64,000 nucleotides of DNA from Rhodothermales bacterium (GTDB taxonomy: Bacteria > Bacteroidota > Rhodothermia > Rhodothermales > UBA10348): the NCBI GenBank assembly GCA_040221055.1, contig JAVJVN010000012.1:112890-176889 (forward strand), in the 5' to 3' direction. How positions within the stretch are numbered: the stretch's first letter is position 1; each line of letters opens with the position of its first letter. Shown here in pieces: positions 61,401 through 64,000 of this stretch. Position numbers and translations under genes: made by a program. A model generated the notes under the pieces. It had not been told where the DNA came from. It did not search any database and saw only the letters and a list, made by a program, of their open reading frames with translations.

Positions 61401-64000
61401 GGGCATACTGTGGGAGCCGCATCCACGCAGGTCAGCGCGATATTCGCAGGAATGGACGTCTTGTCCATCGGCTCATCAAATGTAACCGCGAAGGTTACAT
61501 TTGTCCCGATGCCTTCAGACCCGTTCGCTGGCGAGACCGAGACGATGACCGGAGCGATGTTGTCGGCTGGGCGGACGGTGAAGGCCTGCGTAAATGGCAG
61601 GGTCTGCACAACGCCTTTCTTGTCCGTAGCCCCTGAAATCCGGATTTCGTACGTCGTTTCGAACGCGAGGTCAACTCCGGTGTCCAGCGTGAACGTGGCA
61701 ATCACACCGGTACCGCCGGGGACTTCAACGCGCCCAGGTACCGCGGTGCCAGTCGACTGTTCAACGACCTGGAAGTCGAGGTTGGCCGTGGTAATCGGCT
61801 CGGAGAACGACGCCGTGATTTCCGGTCGCGTGCGGACGCGGTCGCCACGGGGCGATGCTCCGTTCACGGTCGGCGGCGTGGTATCCAGGTTGGTCGTGAA
61901 GTCGATGCCTGCCGTGTTCTGTCCGGCCAGCACGAGGATGGCTTCAGCAACGTCTTCCGCTTCGTTTCCGGACTCGCCCGTGCCCGACCACGTCTCCGGG
62001 GTGAACGTGGCGTTGTTTGCGATGGAGCGGAGGTAGGGGCTGACCGTACCCGGCGTCATGCCCGGAACATTGTCTACGAGTCCGGCCAGCGGCTGAATGC
62101 GCAATGTGTAGGTAGCCGGGGGAAGGCCTGGGATGGTGAACGTGCCGTCCGCGTCGGAATACGCATGAACGCGGGCGCCATCGGCGTTACGAGCGACGAC
62201 GAGCGCGCCGGCGACGGGCGTGGGCGAGAGAGACTCGCCATCCATAATCGTACCCGACATGCTGCCGAATGTCCCGGCGGCGGAAGGAGAGGGGTAACGA
62301 TGCGACACCCAAGCCACGTCGTCCACCTCCAGCGACCGGTACGATGTGCCGGACGGGATGGAGAAGAACATGGTGGCAGTCGATACGCCCGAGTGGCGAA
62401 GACCCAGCGCGTGTCCGAACTCGTGCGTGGCTACCGCCTGCGCATCCCAGATTTCCTTCTGGAGATCGGTACCAATTCCACCCGGTTGACCGATCAAGTC
62501 GGCGTTGAAGATGATGTCGGCCTCAATGATCTCGGCTTCCTGTCCGTTCTGTGGGGCAGCGAGCAACTTCGAGGCCACGGCCAACGTGTTGCTGGACAGC
62601 GGAAACTGGGGTGTGGACTTGGTGACCACATTCTGCAGGTCATTGATGGTCGGGGGGAGCACAGACGTGCTCGCGCCCCCGAAGGCAATCTTGGCCGTCG
62701 TATTGGCCGTCGGAACGTCGTTCCATGCCTGGATGGCGGCTGCAATCGCGTCAGTCATGCCCGGAATGGCGGCCAGATCGCTGCTGAGCAGGAATGAGAG
62801 TTGCGCATCGGCATCCACGATCTGGTCGGGAATGAACTGCAGTTCGGAACCCAGTGCAACCGACTGCGCCAGCGAGAACTCCGAGGTACCCTCGGGCCCG
62901 GTGACGGTCGCCGTAATCAGATCCGTCGCTTGAACGCTGCCCGCCGGAACGGTCATCAACAAGCGGTTGCTGGCCGTGGCCGTCGCCGTGCCCAGGTACG
63001 TCTGTCCTTCCGCACCATCGGCGTCGGCCGCGAAGACCTCGACCGTGGCCGGCAGGGCAGTATCCAGGAAGACCTCCAGATCGATGTTCGTGCCGTTGAG
63101 CGTCGCCCAGTTGAATACCGGCGCGTTGGTCAGGCCGTTCGGTCCGGAGTCGGCGTCGCCCGCATCGTTGTCGTTGCGGCCGTCACCTTGATCATCGTCT
63201 GCGGTATCCGGATCGTCAAGCAGCAGGTCAATGCCCAGGCCGCCGTTGGAGAATATGCTGTTCTGGGTGATCACTGCAGCCGGCGCCGCATCGCCCGGGG
63301 AATCCTCCTTCACGAACACCCCGTTGTATCCGTTATGGGCGATGATGTTGTTTTCAATGAGGGTTTCGCCATAGCCACCCGTCAGGATTCCGTGCCCGAC
63401 GTTGCCGAAGGCGCCAGTGCCCGCAGGACCCGTGCCAATGAAGTTGCCACGCAGCACGTTGTCGTTACCCGAAGCCCATAGCACAACGCCGTCGAGCATG
63501 TTGCCCGAGAGAATATTGCCCTCAGCCCGGTTGCCCCACGCGTTGTCGGTGATGGCGAGGCCCTGACGCACGTTGCCAATGGCGGCCGTCTTCGGCACAT
63601 TGAGGCCCACGTTGTTGTCCGTGACAACGTTCAGGTTGGCACCGGAGGTGAGCACAATACCCGTGTCCACGTTGCCCGACACTACGTTGTCTGAAATGGT
63701 GTTGGCGGACGAACCGCGTTCCACCCAGATTCCGGCATACCCATTCGCGAGGGCCGCCGTGCCATTGAGATTCAGGCCAATCACATTGTGGGATACAGTG
63801 TTGCGCTCATTGACGAGTGATGTCGTGATCTGGTTTTCGGCCGCGATGGCGACGCCGTGCGTACCGTTGCCGGAGATGTAATTCCGTCCGTCAAGCGAGC
63901 CACCGACCACGTTGTCGGTAGCGCCGAACGTGATCCGGACGCCGTCAGAGCCGTTGCCCACGCTGTTGAAGCCTGACACGTCCGTTCCGATCAGGTTGCC
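58466..64000 (-). CDS. Giant mosaic T9SS-exported surface protein (N-terminus beyond right edge)
   Basis: The frame is open to base 64000, so at least 1844 residues are encoded here and the N-terminus is missing. From N to C: right-handed parallel beta-helix repeats (about 63000-64000, NTISDN and N.I..N..NG...), and a matrixin/M10-type zinc-protease segment with HEFGHALGLRH (62393-62425). Next come a CarboxypepD_reg-like domain (about 62050-62250) and Ig-like/Big_5 segments (about 60900-61850). An IPT/TIG-like segment (about 60640-60890, PLFAIPGALITLSGDGFS) and YVTN-type beta-propeller blades (about 59600-60600) follow. Last are calcium-binding thrombospondin-type-3-like repeats (59345-59560, DSDGDGLTDIEE), a low-complexity Lys/Glu/Ser segment, and a C-terminal T9SS type A domain (58466-58720, YPNPFNPTTTIEFGL, LASGMYLYRIQAG). 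A very large adhesin or protease-scaffold is implied; the catalytic segment looks complete. Confidence 0.92.
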   Translation of the reverse strand, partial: GNLIGTDVSGFNSVGNGSDGVRITFGATDNVVGGSLDGRNYISGNGTHGVAIAAENQITTSLVNERNTVSHNVIGLNLNGTAALANGYAGIWVERGSSANTISDNVVSGNVDTGIVLTSGANLNVVTDNNVGLNVPKTAAIGNVRQGLAITDNAWGNRAEGNILSGNMLDGVVLWASGNDNVLRGNFIGTGPAGTGAFGNVGHGILTGGYGETLIENNIIAHNGYNGVFVKEDSPGDAAPAAVITQNSIFSNGGLGIDLLLDDPDTADDDQGDGRNDNDAGDADSGPNGLTNAPVFNWATLNGTNIDLEVFLDTALPATVEVFAADADGAEGQTYLGTATATASNRLLMTVPAGSVQATDLITATVTGPEGTSEFSLAQSVALGSELQFIPDQIVDADAQLSFLLSSDLAAIPGMTDAIAAAIQAWNDVPTANTTAKIAFGGASTSVLPPTINDLQNVVTKSTPQFPLSSNTLAVASKLLAAPQNGQEAEIIEADIIFNADLIGQPGGIGTDLQKEIWDAQAVATHEFGHALGLRHSGVSTATMFFSIPSGTSYRSLEVDDVAWVSHRYPSPSAAGTFGSMSGTIMDGESLSPTPVAGALVVARNADGARVHAYSDADGTFTIPGLPPATYTLRIQPLAGLVDNVPGMTPGTVSPYLRSIANNATFTPETWSGTGESGNEAEDVAEAILVLAGQNTAGIDFTTNLDTTPPTVNGASPRGDRVRTRPEITASFSEPITTANLDFQVVEQSTGTAVPGRVEVPGGTGVIATFTLDTGVDLAFETTYEIRISGATDKKGVVQTLPFTQAFTVRPADNIAPVIVSVSPANGSEGIGTNVTFAVTFDEPMDKTSIPANIALTCVDAAPTVCPTTAAVAGEFSFPTSSQIEGLPGWVAVFKPTSTLLEGATYRLTVGTGVADLTGNSFGTTATYTYTTQANVSPEVVASGPTGTGISVRTSVYADFNERMTLPTGTAAVTLSGPGGDVAGTAELLEDGKRVVFRPDAPLAYMTTYTASFHSSLTDASNPALPIGPFSFAFTTANAPTVVRLESVSPLFAIPGALITLSGDGFSTTKTNNLVAFTAAGGGTVQGIVDSSTLTSLSVIVPEGAVAGPVTVTVGGSSASIDIELYDVLPLVDPAVSRYTTESAPRDVEVTPDGGTAYVTNTGAGSVSVIDVETGDVLKSIDVGDSPLKVVMSPDGARLYVSNFGSHSVSVILTSTLTVEKTIPVGLNPFGMAISPDGRRLYVAEYTSQKISIIDLDPDSGTADRAIARIGVESNERDSEVAPDGGTRIVAESSPRDVEVSPDGGTLFFTTEDLGLRYLVLDENGSADENAGTVRITKESSTRDVEVSPDGGVVWVTTMAGALEGYRVPLEVDGSYQAVARIGVESNSREVEVSPDGGLLYVTSFDLGIVQVYAISSQIVPSSSSATGTVFALTLTPVQQLTVGDNPEAVVFSAAAQVAIVVNSGSDDLTILAFGEPLAGTDLDSDGDGLTDIEEIALGTDPFFWDSDGDGLSDLEEVQSPYTDPMSADTDGDGLDDNLDPDADGKNGPDIRQTILADLNAMLGRVIPDVAFNKGGKSSKSNKSEKEDEDSVEDIIETLVEKIEANLDAKLWEENTTFPSAKRGNVVFNNDKNALKAIGKLIDLTTGADEDLDELATRILTYDFAIVTELLDDATRASCSADKKCRKNLQKADASLEDALDELDIDSADELADRDRSDQDKAVDDLRKAWQSAVDVVKATTGSYGKGGLDTDEDLVPVEFSLSQNYPNPFNPTTTIEFGLKEAVNVRLEVFDLLGRHVQTLVNGPLDVGTHQYRFDASRLASGMYLYRIQAGNFIQVKQMTILK

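Noticed and set aside
1-64000. CRISPR arrays, phage genes, rRNA genes and integrases across the window
   Set aside because: No regularly spaced repeats, no tail/portal/terminase or integrase motifs and no rRNA signatures were found.

Overview
The window is a gene-dense, high-GC chromosomal segment from a bacterium of the Bacteroidota/Rhodothermota type, most likely a Rhodothermales-like aerobe. This assignment is inferred from several features. Two proteins carry C-terminal type IX secretion (T9SS) sorting domains. There are many lipoproteins, an ELWxxDGT-repeat protein, a choice-of-anchor-B protein, a DUF2911 protein, a CarboxypepD_reg-like surface protein and a fused E1 alpha/beta 2-oxoacid dehydrogenase. 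Most starts lack a Shine-Dalgarno sequence. ctaA and ctaB imply heme A and an aa3-type oxidase. I found no rRNA, tRNA, CRISPR array, phage or integrase. The only mobile-element-like object is a short inverted-repeat element near 30.3-30.5 kb.

Layout. 1-2.8 kb: an export module, with an edge-truncated Wzi-like outer-membrane protein (-) diverging from a polyprenyl-phosphate sugar-1-phosphate transferase (+). 2.8-8.3 kb: E1 alpha/beta fusion, TlpA-like lipoprotein without the redox CxxC, tpiA, an atypical SDR, and a convergent FmdB-like protein without its zinc cysteines. 8.4-12.7 kb: a GH3/beta-lactamase two-domain lipoprotein diverging from an MFS transporter. 12.7-16.7 kb (-): an overlapping chain ctaA-ctaB-rlmN-small membrane protein-mscS. 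16.8-23.3 kb (+): small exported protein, secD, secF, STAS protein, terminator, purA, sensor histidine kinase. 23.3-28.9 kb: (-) a sigma-like/membrane hybrid protein, a SAM hydrolase, a surface protein and an acyl-CoA synthetase; (+) a YraN nuclease-fold protein.

28.9-43.4 kb: ELWxxDGT lipoprotein ending inside the inverted-repeat element; the tyrosine-catabolism pair hppD-hmgA (-); NUDIX, lipoprotein and YhdH-like reductase (+); two small (-) envelope genes; a possible MshEN protein plus GspE/PilB-type ATPase (+); then DUF2911, a DUF6503-like lipoprotein, GltS and a PlsC-like acyltransferase (-). 43.4-49.9 kb: HU and a zinc-ribbon/TPR membrane protein (+), then a beta-propeller lipoprotein, ettA, a membrane protein, DUF4197 and a VOC protein (-).

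50-64 kb: a (-) set in the order SSS sodium symporter, T9SS-exported AGE-family epimerase-like enzyme, choice-of-anchor-B protein, strong terminator. It is followed by a TPM-domain protein and a Ser/Thr kinase with TPRs (+). Last is the 3' part of a giant T9SS-exported protein (-) with beta-helix, matrixin-like protease, CarboxypepD_reg-like, Ig-like, IPT, beta-propeller and calcium-repeat segments.

The strongest candidates for something new are the sigma-like/membrane hybrid at 23.3-24.4 kb, the inverted-repeat element at 30.27-30.54 kb, the lone MshEN-like/GspE pair, the secreted AGE enzyme coupled to a sodium symporter, and the mosaic giant surface protein.
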